A DNA stretch of 64,000 nt from Bacteroidales bacterium (lineage in GTDB: Bacteria > Bacteroidota > Bacteroidia > Bacteroidales > Bacteroidaceae), in the NCBI GenBank assembly GCA_012517855.1, contig JAAYUD010000096.1, forward strand, positions 1 to 64,000, given 5' to 3'. Under the pieces are notes generated by a model. It had not been told where the DNA came from. It was given only the letters and a program-made list of their open reading frames with translations, and ran no database searches. Positions 39,728 through 49,399 of this stretch are shown here, piece by piece (position 1 is the first letter of the stretch; each line of letters starts with the position of its first letter). The position numbers and the translations under genes are program-made.

Positions 39728-40789
39728 TTAGATCTTTTGTTTTTTATACCAACCCATATATTGGTTATATAATCTAACCGTTTCGTCTCTCAATCCGGCA
39801 TAAGCCTTTGAAGCTGGTTTATTCATAATTCCCAAATATTGATATACCAATATTTTATCGACAAAAGGCGAAATGTCGGACATCTGATGAAGAATCCGAT
39901 TGAAGTCGGCTGGAATTAGATTTCCACTCACACCACGTTCAAAATAAAAGAGTTCCATATCTGCCCAAATTCTTGAACGGGCAGCTTTCTGATGAGCCTT
40001 GTACAAAGACTCAAAGTAACGAGCCGGCTCACCCAATTTTGTAGAGTTCACTCCAACACCATCTTGATATGCCACAATTTCAATATTCATACGCTCCAAT
40101 TGACGAACATAATTATCGTCAGCTTTTTCTGCTTTAATATTATAAGGTGCTATCAGATTCACACAATTAGGATTCAACCTCTTTGCACGCTGAGCGCAGT
40201 CATTCACATAATCAATATAGAATTCATCAAAATAAGGATGCAAATATGATTCATTGGGAAAATACCAACCATAAAAACTTTTATGATGTCCATACTTCGT
40301 TGCAACTTCTTCCATCGCCTTAGCTCGCATGTAAGCAATATCTTTATCTTTCATCATGCGATCGGGATCTGTACCATCGCCCCAAAAGTCATTACTAATA
40401 AAGAACTTGATACCTACTTCATCGGCAGCAGACAAAATAGCTTCCAACGGATCTTCGCATGTCAATTTAAACTTGGGAGCCAAACTTGTATCATAAAAAG
40501 CTTTACCAAAAGCGGCAATACTCATCAGAACCAAATATTCCAATCCCACCTCATGTATTTCGTATATTTTATCTTTCCATTGCTGGGCAGTGAAATGAGC
40601 CAAATCTTTATCCCAATATTCACTCTCAGTAGGCAATAAATGTTGAAACTCAAACCAGGAACCCGATATCGGTTTAATCTTTCCATTATAAGATTCACAT
40701 TGCTTCAAAAAACTACTGCGAGCAAATTGAGGAATTAATAAACCTGCCGTTCCTAATCCAAATGTGCTTAAAAAGTTCCTTCTATTCAT
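39728..40789 (-). CDS. DUF4434-like protein with Tat signal
   Basis: MNRRNFLSTFGLGTAGLLI; SGSWFEF, YGWYFPNES, AYQDGVGV, WADMELF. Confidence 0.77.
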   Translation of the reverse strand: MNRRNFLSTFGLGTAGLLIPQFARSSFLKQCESYNGKIKPISGSWFEFQHLLPTESEYWDKDLAHFTAQQWKDKIYEIHEVGLEYLVLMSIAAFGKAFYDTSLAPKFKLTCEDPLEAILSAADEVGIKFFISNDFWGDGTDPDRMMKDKDIAYMRAKAMEEVATKYGHHKSFYGWYFPNESYLHPYFDEFYIDYVNDCAQRAKRLNPNCVNLIAPYNIKAEKADDNYVRQLERMNIEIVAYQDGVGVNSTKLGEPARYFESLYKAHQKAARSRIWADMELFYFERGVSGNLIPADFNRILHQMSDISPFVDKILVYQYLGIMNKPASKAYAGLRDETVRLYNQYMGWYKKQKI

Positions 40790-40833
40790 AATAATGATTA
40801 ATTAGCCTACAAATAACACTATTCTTATTTCTT

Positions 40834-40853
40834 TTATCAAAACGTTTTTATAA
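40834..40853. promoter_or_regulatory. Candidate LacI-family operator
   Basis: TTATCAAAAC|GTTTTTATAA, 20-bp palindrome with one mismatch and central CG, in the divergent LacI/PUL intergenic region. Confidence 0.6.
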
Positions 40854-41008
40854 TTTTATTCCGAAGAACCTTATTTTATTATCATATTTATATTCAAAAG
40901 CGATACATAGAACATAAACACTTTACAAAAGTGAATATATTATAAAGAAAAAACAAATTAAACACAAACATTTTTAAATATTTTTTTAACCAACCCTAAT
41001 AAAAACTA

Positions 41009-42013
41009 ATGAAACGAAGTACACTTACCGATATATCAAAACAAACAGGGTATTCCATATCCACTATTTCCAGGGCGCTCAACGGGAAAAGTAAGGATTA
41101 TAGAATCAGCCAAGAAGCTGTTGAAAAGATCATTAAAGTTGCTGAGAATTTGAAATTTAGGTCCGATTTTCATGCACAAAATTTGTGCAGACCCAATACA
41201 CGCACAATAGGACTACTTGTCCCTCATATAGAAAACCCCTTTTTCGCAGAAATTGCCAAAACGATAATCCACGAGGCACAAAAGAACGGATACATTATTA
41301 TTGTTATCGACACAATGGATAAAGTCGAAATAGAAAAGCGTGCTTTGGAATCTTTATTAGTGCGCAACGTTGATGGAATTATTATAGTACCGACAACCGA
41401 CGATCCCCTATTTCTGGAAAAAATCAGCCTTAAGATTCCAGTCGTACTAGCCGACCGTTACTTCGAGCAAACGCCACTACCTTATATTTCTACTGACAAT
41501 TATCAAGGAGCATATACTGCTACTAACCTACTATTGAATGCCAAGCACCATCGAATTCTTTGCATTCAAGGAAACAGAAACTCCATTACAAACAAAGAAC
41601 GCATCCATGGATTTATGGATGCAATGCACATATCAGGTCATGAAAGCGAAGCAATGATTAGAGGAAACGATTTCTCTGCCAGAAACGGATACATCGAGAC
41701 CAAATTGGCTCTAAAAGATATAAGACCTACAGCCATTTTCACATTAAGCAGCACGATTCTATTAGGGACTCTCAAAGCATTAAACGAATACAAGTTGAAT
41801 ATACCAAAAGACATTTCTGTCGTTTCTTTCGACAACAATTCATACATGGATTATTTAAGCCCTTCCATCACTAGCATCGCACAGCCTGTAGAGCAAATGG
41901 GCATCAGAGCATTCAACATGATAATTAAAATGATTTCGGGTAAAAAAATCATTCACCCCGACATACTACTCCCACCATCTATTGTAAAACGCGATTCCAT
42001 CCGAACCATTTAA
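41009..42013 (+). CDS. LacI-family transcriptional regulator
   Basis: LTDISKQTGYSISTISRALNGK HTH; TRTIGLLVPHIENPFFAEIA; SVVSFDNN. Confidence 0.95.
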   Translation: MKRSTLTDISKQTGYSISTISRALNGKSKDYRISQEAVEKIIKVAENLKFRSDFHAQNLCRPNTRTIGLLVPHIENPFFAEIAKTIIHEAQKNGYIIIVIDTMDKVEIEKRALESLLVRNVDGIIIVPTTDDPLFLEKISLKIPVVLADRYFEQTPLPYISTDNYQGAYTATNLLLNAKHHRILCIQGNRNSITNKERIHGFMDAMHISGHESEAMIRGNDFSARNGYIETKLALKDIRPTAIFTLSSTILLGTLKALNEYKLNIPKDISVVSFDNNSYMDYLSPSITSIAQPVEQMGIRAFNMIIKMISGKKIIHPDILLPPSIVKRDSIRTI

Positions 42014-42055
42014 ACCTTAAGCAAACGTGTAGAATAGAATAGTTTAGCTTCCATT

Positions 42056-44158
42056 TCACCGTAGCCTGTTCATATCAGCTTCAGACACATGACTTCCTTT
42101 ATAAGCCGATTTGTTTTTATGAAAACGATAAGTGACGGTAATGATCAATTGACGGCTATCCGGGATTTTATGTTTACTATAACTAAGCTTTTCTCCATAT
42201 AGTCGCATATTAGTCCGACTGGTGGCAAAAGCATCTGTCAACTGCACATTAATATCCAAACAGTCCTTCAACATAGTCTTTCGTATACCCAAGTCTATAC
42301 TTTCATCAGGCCGCATATAGCCATCGGCAATGTTGCCACAACTTTGATAGTGTCCATCAAGAGAAACAAAGGTCTTATCCGGCAGTTCAAATGTATTGGC
42401 AAGATCGAAATAGATATTCGGACTATTCATAGTTTTGTTTTTATTCTCATTCCGTATCGTCAGAAAAGGTTTACCCACTTCGAATCCCCAGACAGGCTTC
42501 CAGCACTTCAACGCAGGACTTAGATAAAAAGAAGCATTCAACACCCGATAGCTATTGAAATTGTCAACGGTAAAGATAGCCACATCAGGATCTTTGTCAT
42601 AGCTCTTAGCTTGAAACAAAATAGCATCTTTTGTGTAATGATAGCCTAATGACAATTGCATCCAATGATATCCCAATTGGAAATTCAATAAATACAGAGT
42701 GGAAGGCCTCAACAAAGGATTACCACCTTCATAAATATAACGATTATTATAGTTCATGCTACTGCGCAAGGAGAAAAAAGAAGGACGTTCCTTTTTCACT
42801 ATATAACTAAGTGAAGTCTGTACAGCATTTATCGGTAGGTTCAACGATATATTAGGTAACCAATCATTATATCTCCTACTTTGCTCCGGAACATAAACGC
42901 CGGCATCCCAATAATTGGAAATAGCGTGTTCGTAACGCAGTCCGGTAATGACTTCGAGTTTGCCAACGCACCACGACCATTCGGCAAAACCGGCTATTTT
43001 ACTTTCGTGTATCAGGCTATTGGTCGTAGGCAATACAGCTTGTGGATTATCGAATAGGTCTCGTCGTCTAATAAAAGTATAATCGGCACCCCACTTCAGT
43101 CGTCCATTCCCCGCAGCACGAGAGACCACAAGTTTAGCAGCATACATATTATTATAAGCTTTCGTATTTGAAGTTATTCGAGAAGCTACATCCAAAGCAT
43201 TTGTCTCATCCGACAGTTGGTCTGTATTATCTCTATCAATAACAATATCAGTAGTAAAATCTACCTTCCATTTATTTACCTCTCCTTGATAGAAGGCATT
43301 AATCAAATGTCCGACACCTCCTTGCGCGCTGAGCGATAAATATTTCACTTGGTCCTGCTTTGAACCGTTACGCCATACAGCATAATCGGAATAATCATCA
43401 AAATAAAAATGGGGAAGATCATTCACTTGATAAGACACACCGGCCGAATGCTGGGAGCTGAAATCAAAATTCATACCCAAGTTTCCACCCAACATCAGTC
43501 CTCGTTGATAAAACTTACTAGAGCTATTGACCTGCAGATTATCGGTCGATACAATATTGTATTGAGTGTCCTGCCGATGGTTGCTTTTCGAGCGATTACA
43601 ATAAATATCGCCGAATAATGACAACTTATGATGCCTATAGCCAAGATCCAATTGTTCGTTGAGATTAGCACAGCGACCTTGAACATAGTTATTTTTCAGA
43701 CTTGCGCTCATGAAGTCTTCCAAATGACGAATAGTATAAATACGAATAACAGCCTTTACCGTCGCTTCATATTCGGCACCCGGATTGGTGATAATCTCTA
43801 CCTTTTCAATATTTCGAGATGAAAGTCGTTCAATCTCACTTTTGTCATTCACCCGATGTCCATCGATATATATAGTAGGTTCTCCTCGCCCGAATACCTG
43901 ATACCCTTCGTCCGAATATTGCACTCCAGGCAAATGCTGCAACACATCTCGTCCATTACCCACTGAAGCAAGATTGGAATGGTTTACTTTAGCTATAAGT
44001 ATACCATTTTTGAGAGATAACGGCCGCCTCTGCCCCTTAACAGTAATTTCGTTTAAAACCACATTTTTCAAAGAATCGATCTCTACGTTTTTCACCGATT
44101 GTGCTCTACCCGACAAAAAGAAACACCAGAGAATAAAAAGAAGCATTAAATATTTCAT
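42056..44158 (-). CDS. TonB-dependent receptor / outer-membrane beta-barrel protein
   Basis: Plug-like LASVGNGRDVLQHLPGVQY, GEPTIYIDGHRV, IEKVEIITNPGAEYEA; barrel C-terminus. Confidence 0.88.
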   Translation of the reverse strand: MKYLMLLFILWCFFLSGRAQSVKNVEIDSLKNVVLNEITVKGQRRPLSLKNGILIAKVNHSNLASVGNGRDVLQHLPGVQYSDEGYQVFGRGEPTIYIDGHRVNDKSEIERLSSRNIEKVEIITNPGAEYEATVKAVIRIYTIRHLEDFMSASLKNNYVQGRCANLNEQLDLGYRHHKLSLFGDIYCNRSKSNHRQDTQYNIVSTDNLQVNSSSKFYQRGLMLGGNLGMNFDFSSQHSAGVSYQVNDLPHFYFDDYSDYAVWRNGSKQDQVKYLSLSAQGGVGHLINAFYQGEVNKWKVDFTTDIVIDRDNTDQLSDETNALDVASRITSNTKAYNNMYAAKLVVSRAAGNGRLKWGADYTFIRRRDLFDNPQAVLPTTNSLIHESKIAGFAEWSWCVGKLEVITGLRYEHAISNYWDAGVYVPEQSRRYNDWLPNISLNLPINAVQTSLSYIVKKERPSFFSLRSSMNYNNRYIYEGGNPLLRPSTLYLLNFQLGYHWMQLSLGYHYTKDAILFQAKSYDKDPDVAIFTVDNFNSYRVLNASFYLSPALKCWKPVWGFEVGKPFLTIRNENKNKTMNSPNIYFDLANTFELPDKTFVSLDGHYQSCGNIADGYMRPDESIDLGIRKTMLKDCLDINVQLTDAFATSRTNMRLYGEKLSYSKHKIPDSRQLIITVTYRFHKNKSAYKGSHVSEADMNRLR

Positions 44159-44181
44159 TTTTTATGTCTTTTATTTTAGTG

Positions 44182-44189
44182 CAAAAGTA
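44182..44189 (-). promoter_or_regulatory. Bacteroides -7-type element (TACTTTTG)
   Basis: ~25 bp upstream of the 44158 start. Confidence 0.5.
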
Positions 44190-44353
44190 GAGCACGCTAT
44201 ACATAGGGTAATAAATAATTCCCTGACATTTATCATACATTTAACTGACATCTTACCAGACATTGACTATTATCATGATTCTATGTAAAAATCGCCACAC
44301 ATCCCCACAACTATACTTTGCAGTACACCACACAGCAACATACAGTTGATTTT

Positions 44354-44450
44354 TTGCAATATTGTCGTATGTTAGTTTTCCCGATGATGTCCTTAAGTTT
44401 TTTTGAAAACGTATGGACGTCAACAAATTTAGGTCCATACGTGGTTTTGA
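44354..44450. repeat. Dispersed intergenic repeat, copy 1 (contains 9-bp IR CGTATGGAC/GTCCATACG)
   Basis: First 48 nt match 56811-56858 with 5 mismatches by hand count. Confidence 0.75.
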
Positions 44451-44509
44451 GTGGTAAGAATTCACTGTGGTAATTCCAAGACCATGAAATCCATCTGCAT
44501 TTCAACCTT

Positions 44510-44543
44510 TGCCACCTCCGTATGACACCATACGGAGGTGGCA
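44510..44543. repeat. 15-bp perfect inverted repeat, ACAC loop
   Basis: TGCCACCTCCGTATG-ACAC-CATACGGAGGTGGCA. Confidence 0.85.
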
Positions 44544-44950
44544 TACAACAGGTTAACGATGCGCCGTATACAACGCCAGCGAAAAAAGGTCCGAAAATCG
44601 GCCCTAGAGTATACTGTAGAATCCTTATTTTCAGCGGACCTCTGCTTAGAACGAGTCTAAACGATAGCCTACAGATAGTTGAGAAGCCGTTTTGCAGATA
44701 GACGAGTATTCCATCCATTGAGTATCTCATGTCACTAAATTTCCTGGAACTTTACTGAGAGTTTGAGACGCACATCCTCATTGACGCAAGATTGCGTTGA
44801 TCTAAAGTTGTGATGTGAATACTGTTTTTCAGAACGTTTTGGAAGGTGAATATAGGAAGCGATACTGATACTATTTTAACCATATCGAAGAGGTACTCCT
44901 CGATATACAAAATCGAGCTTATGTTCTCAAAAAATGATAAGGACAAACAT

Positions 44951-45016
44951 AAAAATTCATAAGGACGAAACCAAAAGTTTCTCCTTATGAATTTTTAGTT
45001 TCGTCCTTATGAATTT
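44951..45016. repeat. Three-arm inverted/direct repeat (mutually exclusive hairpins)
   Basis: AAAAATTCATAAGGACGAAAC (44951-44971), GTTTCTCCTTATGAATTTTT (44977-44996), GTTTCGTCCTTATGAATTT (44998-45016). Confidence 0.85.
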
Positions 45017-45250
45017 CTTGCTGTATATCAACGTTTTACACAGCATCCATTTATATTTTGCTTTTATTCGGCTTACATTTGAGCAAAGAGATAGTCGTAA
45101 AAATAGTGTCTTAGAAGGCCTTCTCGACAGGATTCTGATAAAAAAGTATCAGAATATAGGAGAATATTCACCCTGAGATACGTTCCGAGAATACCTTAAC
45201 AGGCATTTTTGACGAATGGTATAGAGCATTATCAATATAAGACAGTTCAA

Positions 45251-46135
45251 TCAGTATTGCTTCTCTAGCCTATATGCTCGACCTCGATCGGTTTTGATAT
45301 ACAAATTACTATTGGCTTCAATAATAGGTTTCAGTCGACGAATGAGAGTATAAAGCGTTTCGTCGGCATTGTCTTTGCCAGGCCATAAAGATTGGCAAAT
45401 TTCGGACTTGCATAGATAATGAGATGAAGATAAAAAGAACATCTTCATCAAACTATATTGCAGAGGAGTAAGCCGAATGCGATTACGCTGTTCATCATAG
45501 AAACAACTGTCGATGGTACAAAGTGACATATTGCCAACAGAAATAATACCCGCATTCATTTCTATTTTCTTGCGTCGACGATACAACAACAGAGGCATCA
45601 GCGTCCCAACCAACAGAGACAAACAAAAAACGAGAATAGGTCCATCGGGATGCGAGAGCAAAAAGATTTTCCAAAACGGACAATGTGCATATCCCCTAAA
45701 AACCAATATCGGAGGAACGGTCGAAGCTGTCTGCACAGCAGGAGACATCCACAAGATCGTATCACTCATCAGACAATCGCCCGACAACTCGTCGGTGAAA
45801 GGATGTCCATTTCGAGGAAGCAAACGGACTTGTATGCCTGACGTTGAACGAAGCGGGGCAAAAGGCAACGCCGCAGCAAAGGTCTTATCGAAGGTACGAA
45901 CAGAAACCGGATTTCCCATCATTGTTTGAATCTGAGTATAGGTCTTCAGAGTATCGGCTGTGAGCCACTTGGCAGCACGGCGCGACATCGTTTGTTGCAA
46001 AGCAACATTAAGCGAGACTTTTATTTTAGAGCGCGTTGACGAATAGTTGTGCGCTCCCCAACCAAATGAAAAAGCCAGCAACATCATTACCGCCAATAAC
46101 AAAATATTTCGTTGTAACTGATATTTCATAAACAA
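45251..46135 (-). CDS. Membrane-anchored winged-helix (OmpR/ToxR-type DNA-binding) one-component regulator
   Basis: Two TM segments flanking ~110 aa, then C-terminal wHTH (LTPLQYSLMKMFF...ICQSLWPG...LYTLIRRLKPII...KTDRGRAYRL). Confidence 0.82.
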   Translation of the reverse strand: MFMKYQLQRNILLLAVMMLLAFSFGWGAHNYSSTRSKIKVSLNVALQQTMSRRAAKWLTADTLKTYTQIQTMMGNPVSVRTFDKTFAAALPFAPLRSTSGIQVRLLPRNGHPFTDELSGDCLMSDTILWMSPAVQTASTVPPILVFRGYAHCPFWKIFLLSHPDGPILVFCLSLLVGTLMPLLLYRRRKKIEMNAGIISVGNMSLCTIDSCFYDEQRNRIRLTPLQYSLMKMFFLSSSHYLCKSEICQSLWPGKDNADETLYTLIRRLKPIIEANSNLYIKTDRGRAYRLEKQY

Positions 46136-46313
46136 TACAATAGCTTATTATATACAGCAAAGCCCCAAAGACAGTGCTAACAGCGGATAAAATTACATAT
46201 TTTTTTAATTCAACAGGACAATCGGACGAAATATTTCACGATTCTTTACTTCGACAGTATAATAGAGTATTCATACAAAGCATGCTTTGCACAACAAAAC
46301 CAACAAAAAATAA

Positions 46314-46343
46314 AGCCGCAACAGAAACAAATCTATTGCGGCT
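46314..46343 (-). terminator. metK terminator
   Basis: AGCCGCAA/TTGCGGCT stem; minus strand continues TTATTTTTTG. Confidence 0.75.
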
Positions 46344-46364
46344 ATCCTTTTTATAAATGAAAAA

Positions 46365-47657
46365 CTAAAGTCCGAAAGCAGCTTTAATTTTATCTACATA
46401 ATCGAGTTTCTCCCACGTAAACAATTCTACAGTAACTGTTTTACTATCGGCATAATTTGAAGTAAACGTTTTGGTCACTACCTGAGATTCACGTCCCATG
46501 TGTCCATAAGAAGCAGTTTCCAAATATATCGGATTGCGCAGTTTAAGACGCTCTTCGATAGCACGAGGACGAAGATCAAAGAGCTGTCCTACCTTTCGAG
46601 CTATTTCGCCATCACTCATTTTGACATGTCCATGACCATAAGTATTGACATAAATGTTGATAGGTTCTGCAATACCGATAGCATAAGACAACTGAATGAG
46701 CACTTCGTCGGCAACACCGGCTGCAACCAAATTTTTTGCGATGTGACGGGCTGCATAAGCTGCACTACGGTCTACCTTGCTAGGATCTTTGCCCGAGAAG
46801 GCGCCACCACCATGTGCACCCTTGCCACCATAAGTATCTACAATAATCTTACGGCCAGTCAAGCCGGTATCGCCATGAGGGCCACCAATCACGAACTTAC
46901 CTGTAGGATTAACAAAATATTTGATGTTATCATCGAAAAGTTTACGAACTTTCTCGAGCGAGATAGATTCCAATACCCGAGGCATCAATATCTCAATGAC
47001 ATCTTTACGGATTTTCGCCAACATTTCTTCATCAGCTTTGAGTTGAGCCTCACAAGAAGCATCTTTCGGCTGAATAAATTCATCGTGTTGAGTCGAAACG
47101 ACAATCGTATCGATACGGACAGGTTTGTCATTATCATCATATTCAATCGTCACTTGACTCTTGGCATCAGGGCGTAAATAAGTCATCACCTTACCTTCGC
47201 GGCGTATTTCGGCCAGTACATACAATATACGATGAGCTAAGTCGAGCGAAAGCGGCATATAGTTTTCGGTCTCGTTTGTAGCATAACCAAACATCATACC
47301 TTGGTCGCCTGCCCCTTGATTCATGGGGTCTTCACGTTCAACGCCACGATTAATATCGGGACTTTGTTCATGAATAGCAGAAAGTATGCCACACGAATTA
47401 CTTTCGAACATGTATTCGCCTTTCGTATAACCGATTTTTTGAATAACTTCGCGTGCCACTCTTTGTAGGTCGATATACGCTTTAGTCTTCACTTCTCCCG
47501 CAATAACTACCTGTCCGGTAGTTACCAATGTTTCGCAAGCTACTTTAGAATTCGGGTCATAGACCAGTAGTTTATCAAGTATAGCGTCCGATATTTGATC
47601 GGCCACTTTGTCGGGGTGTCCTTCAGACACCGATTCGGATGTGAATAAATATCCCAT
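46365..47657 (-). CDS. metK: S-adenosylmethionine synthetase (start [20 protein letters not shown] open to 47663)
   Basis: [46 protein letters not shown]. Confidence 0.97.
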   Translation of the reverse strand: MGYLFTSESVSEGHPDKVADQISDAILDKLLVYDPNSKVACETLVTTGQVVIAGEVKTKAYIDLQRVAREVIQKIGYTKGEYMFESNSCGILSAIHEQSPDINRGVEREDPMNQGAGDQGMMFGYATNETENYMPLSLDLAHRILYVLAEIRREGKVMTYLRPDAKSQVTIEYDDNDKPVRIDTIVVSTQHDEFIQPKDASCEAQLKADEEMLAKIRKDVIEILMPRVLESISLEKVRKLFDDNIKYFVNPTGKFVIGGPHGDTGLTGRKIIVDTYGGKGAHGGGAFSGKDPSKVDRSAAYAARHIAKNLVAAGVADEVLIQLSYAIGIAEPINIYVNTYGHGHVKMSDGEIARKVGQLFDLRPRAIEERLKLRNPIYLETASYGHMGRESQVVTKTFTSNYADSKTVTVELFTWEKLDYVDKIKAAFGL

Positions 47658-47808
47658 TGTCAATTGGAATTTAAAAAATTAATGTATAAAATAGAATGTA
47701 GTGTAGAGGATGAAAAGCTGTGCGAACGCACAATAATTAAGATTATATTTTAGCATTTTTTCTTGTGGTTGCAAGCGATTCAAATCTTTCCACTAACATT
47801 TTCGGGTA

Positions 47809-47816
47809 CAAAGGTA
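47809..47816 (-). promoter_or_regulatory. Bacteroides -7-type element (TACCTTTG)
   Basis: ~150 bp upstream of metK. Confidence 0.45.
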
Positions 47817-47840
47817 GATATAATTTCGATACTTAGAATA

Positions 47841-48305
47841 TTACTGTATGGAAATTAACAATTCTTTAATGCTTTTTCCCAAGACAGGATGCATGAGTCC
47901 GGGAGCGATCTCGCAGAGGGGTTGCATTACAAAAAGTCGTTGTGTCATTAATGGATGAGGAATAATTAAATCGTCTTCTTCAACAATCCAGTCGTCGTAA
48001 AGTAGTATATCAATATCAATAATGCGATCCTCATACCGCCCTTCAGATGACTTACGAGCCCTGCCCATCTGCCGTTCTATCTCTTTTGTCGCATACAAAA
48101 CATTGCGTGGCAACAGTACCGTTTCAACCCCAACGGCTACATTGATAAAACTATTTTCCGAACAAAATCCCCAAGGTTCGGTAATGTAAAGAGCCGATCG
48201 GGAAATGACTTTTCCGACCAGCTCTTCTATATGGTTGACAGCCGTTCTGATGTGCTGCTCTTTATCACCAAGATTGGTACCAATGCTGAGATAAAGCACA
48301 GCCAT
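47841..48305 (-). CDS. folK: 2-amino-4-hydroxy-6-hydroxymethyldihydropteridine pyrophosphokinase
   Basis: LYLSIGTNLGDKEQHI, EPWGF, DRIIDIDILLYDD, IPHPLM. Confidence 0.95.
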   Translation of the reverse strand: MAVLYLSIGTNLGDKEQHIRTAVNHIEELVGKVISRSALYITEPWGFCSENSFINVAVGVETVLLPRNVLYATKEIERQMGRARKSSEGRYEDRIIDIDILLYDDWIVEEDDLIIPHPLMTQRLFVMQPLCEIAPGLMHPVLGKSIKELLISIQ

Positions 48306-48310
48306 CTCGT

Positions 48311-49366
48311 TTAATCGATTATAAGCATGGCATCGCCATACGTACCGAAACGATAATCTTCTTTTAACGCAACATCATAGGCGTGCATTACTTCATCGTA
48401 TCCGCCAAAGGCAGCCTGGAGCATCAATAACGTAGACAACGGCATGTGAAAATTAGAGATCATACTATTGGCAACCGTAAAATTGTAGGGCGGGAAAATA
48501 AATTTATTCGTCCACCCGTCAAAAGGTTTGATCCGTCCATAAGTATTGACTGTACTCTCTATAGCCCGCATCACCGTCGTACCAACAGCACAGACATTAT
48601 GACCAATATCCTTTGCCTTATTGACTACAGAAACAGCCTCTTCGCCAACGAGCATTTGCTCGGAGTCGGTTTTATGTTTAGTCAAGTCTTCAACATCTAT
48701 TTCGCGGAAATTGCCCAAACCAGCATGAAGTGTTACAAAAGCAAAGTTAATGCCTTTTATCTCGAGACGTTTCATCAATTCGCGACTGAAATGTAGTCCT
48801 GCAGTAGGAGCTGTCACAGCACCTTCATTCTTGGCAAAGATACATTGAAAATCTTCTGCGTCTTCAGGTCTAAGCTCCCGTTTGATGATGCTATGTGGCA
48901 ACGGTGTTTCGCCAAGAGCATACAATGCATTCTTAAATTCCTCGTGCGGTCCGTCGTAAAGGAAACGAAGAGTACGCCCGCGAGAAGTGGTATTGTCTAT
49001 TACTTCGGCAACCATCGAATCATCTTCACCGAAGTAGAGTTTATTTCCGATACGTATCTTACGCGCCGGATCTACAAGAACATCCCATAAGCGCAATTTC
49101 TCGTTCAATTCGCGCAACAAAAACACTTCAATGCGCGCTCCGGTCTTCTCTTTATTACCATAAAGACGAGCTGGAAATACTTTGGTATCATTGAAGATAA
49201 AGCAATCTTTATCATCGAAATAGTCAATAACATCTTTAAATATTCTATGTTCAATCTCACCTGTCTTCCGATGAAGTACCATCAGTTTTGCTTCATCCCG
49301 GAAATGAGCCGGGTGTTGAGCGATTTTTTCTTCCGGTAATTTAAATTTGAATTGCGACAGCTTCAT
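48311..49366 (-). CDS. queA: tRNA preQ1(34) S-adenosylmethionine ribosyltransferase-isomerase
   Basis: [53 protein letters not shown]. Confidence 0.96.
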   Translation of the reverse strand: MKLSQFKFKLPEEKIAQHPAHFRDEAKLMVLHRKTGEIEHRIFKDVIDYFDDKDCFIFNDTKVFPARLYGNKEKTGARIEVFLLRELNEKLRLWDVLVDPARKIRIGNKLYFGEDDSMVAEVIDNTTSRGRTLRFLYDGPHEEFKNALYALGETPLPHSIIKRELRPEDAEDFQCIFAKNEGAVTAPTAGLHFSRELMKRLEIKGINFAFVTLHAGLGNFREIDVEDLTKHKTDSEQMLVGEEAVSVVNKAKDIGHNVCAVGTTVMRAIESTVNTYGRIKPFDGWTNKFIFPPYNFTVANSMISNFHMPLSTLLMLQAAFGGYDEVMHAYDVALKEDYRFGTYGDAMLIID

Positions 49367-49399
49367 AATTGTTTTTATTTTTGTTGTTTATAGTTTCAT

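Noticed and set aside
44311-44730. 139-aa minus-strand ORF
   Set aside because: Spans the dispersed repeat and the 15-bp palindrome; residues derive from repeat sequence, so non-coding structure is a better explanation.
44354-45155. Retron/DGR or IS element in the hairpin island
   Set aside because: No reverse transcriptase, transposase or template-repeat/variable-repeat pair found in the window; left only as an unexplained structured region.
46276-46289. CAAAGCATGCTTTG perfect palindrome
   Set aside because: 14-bp palindrome beside the metK terminator; too short and isolated to support a function.
46500-47177. 225-aa + strand ORF opposite metK
   Set aside because: Antisense shadow of metK; no signal or domain motifs.
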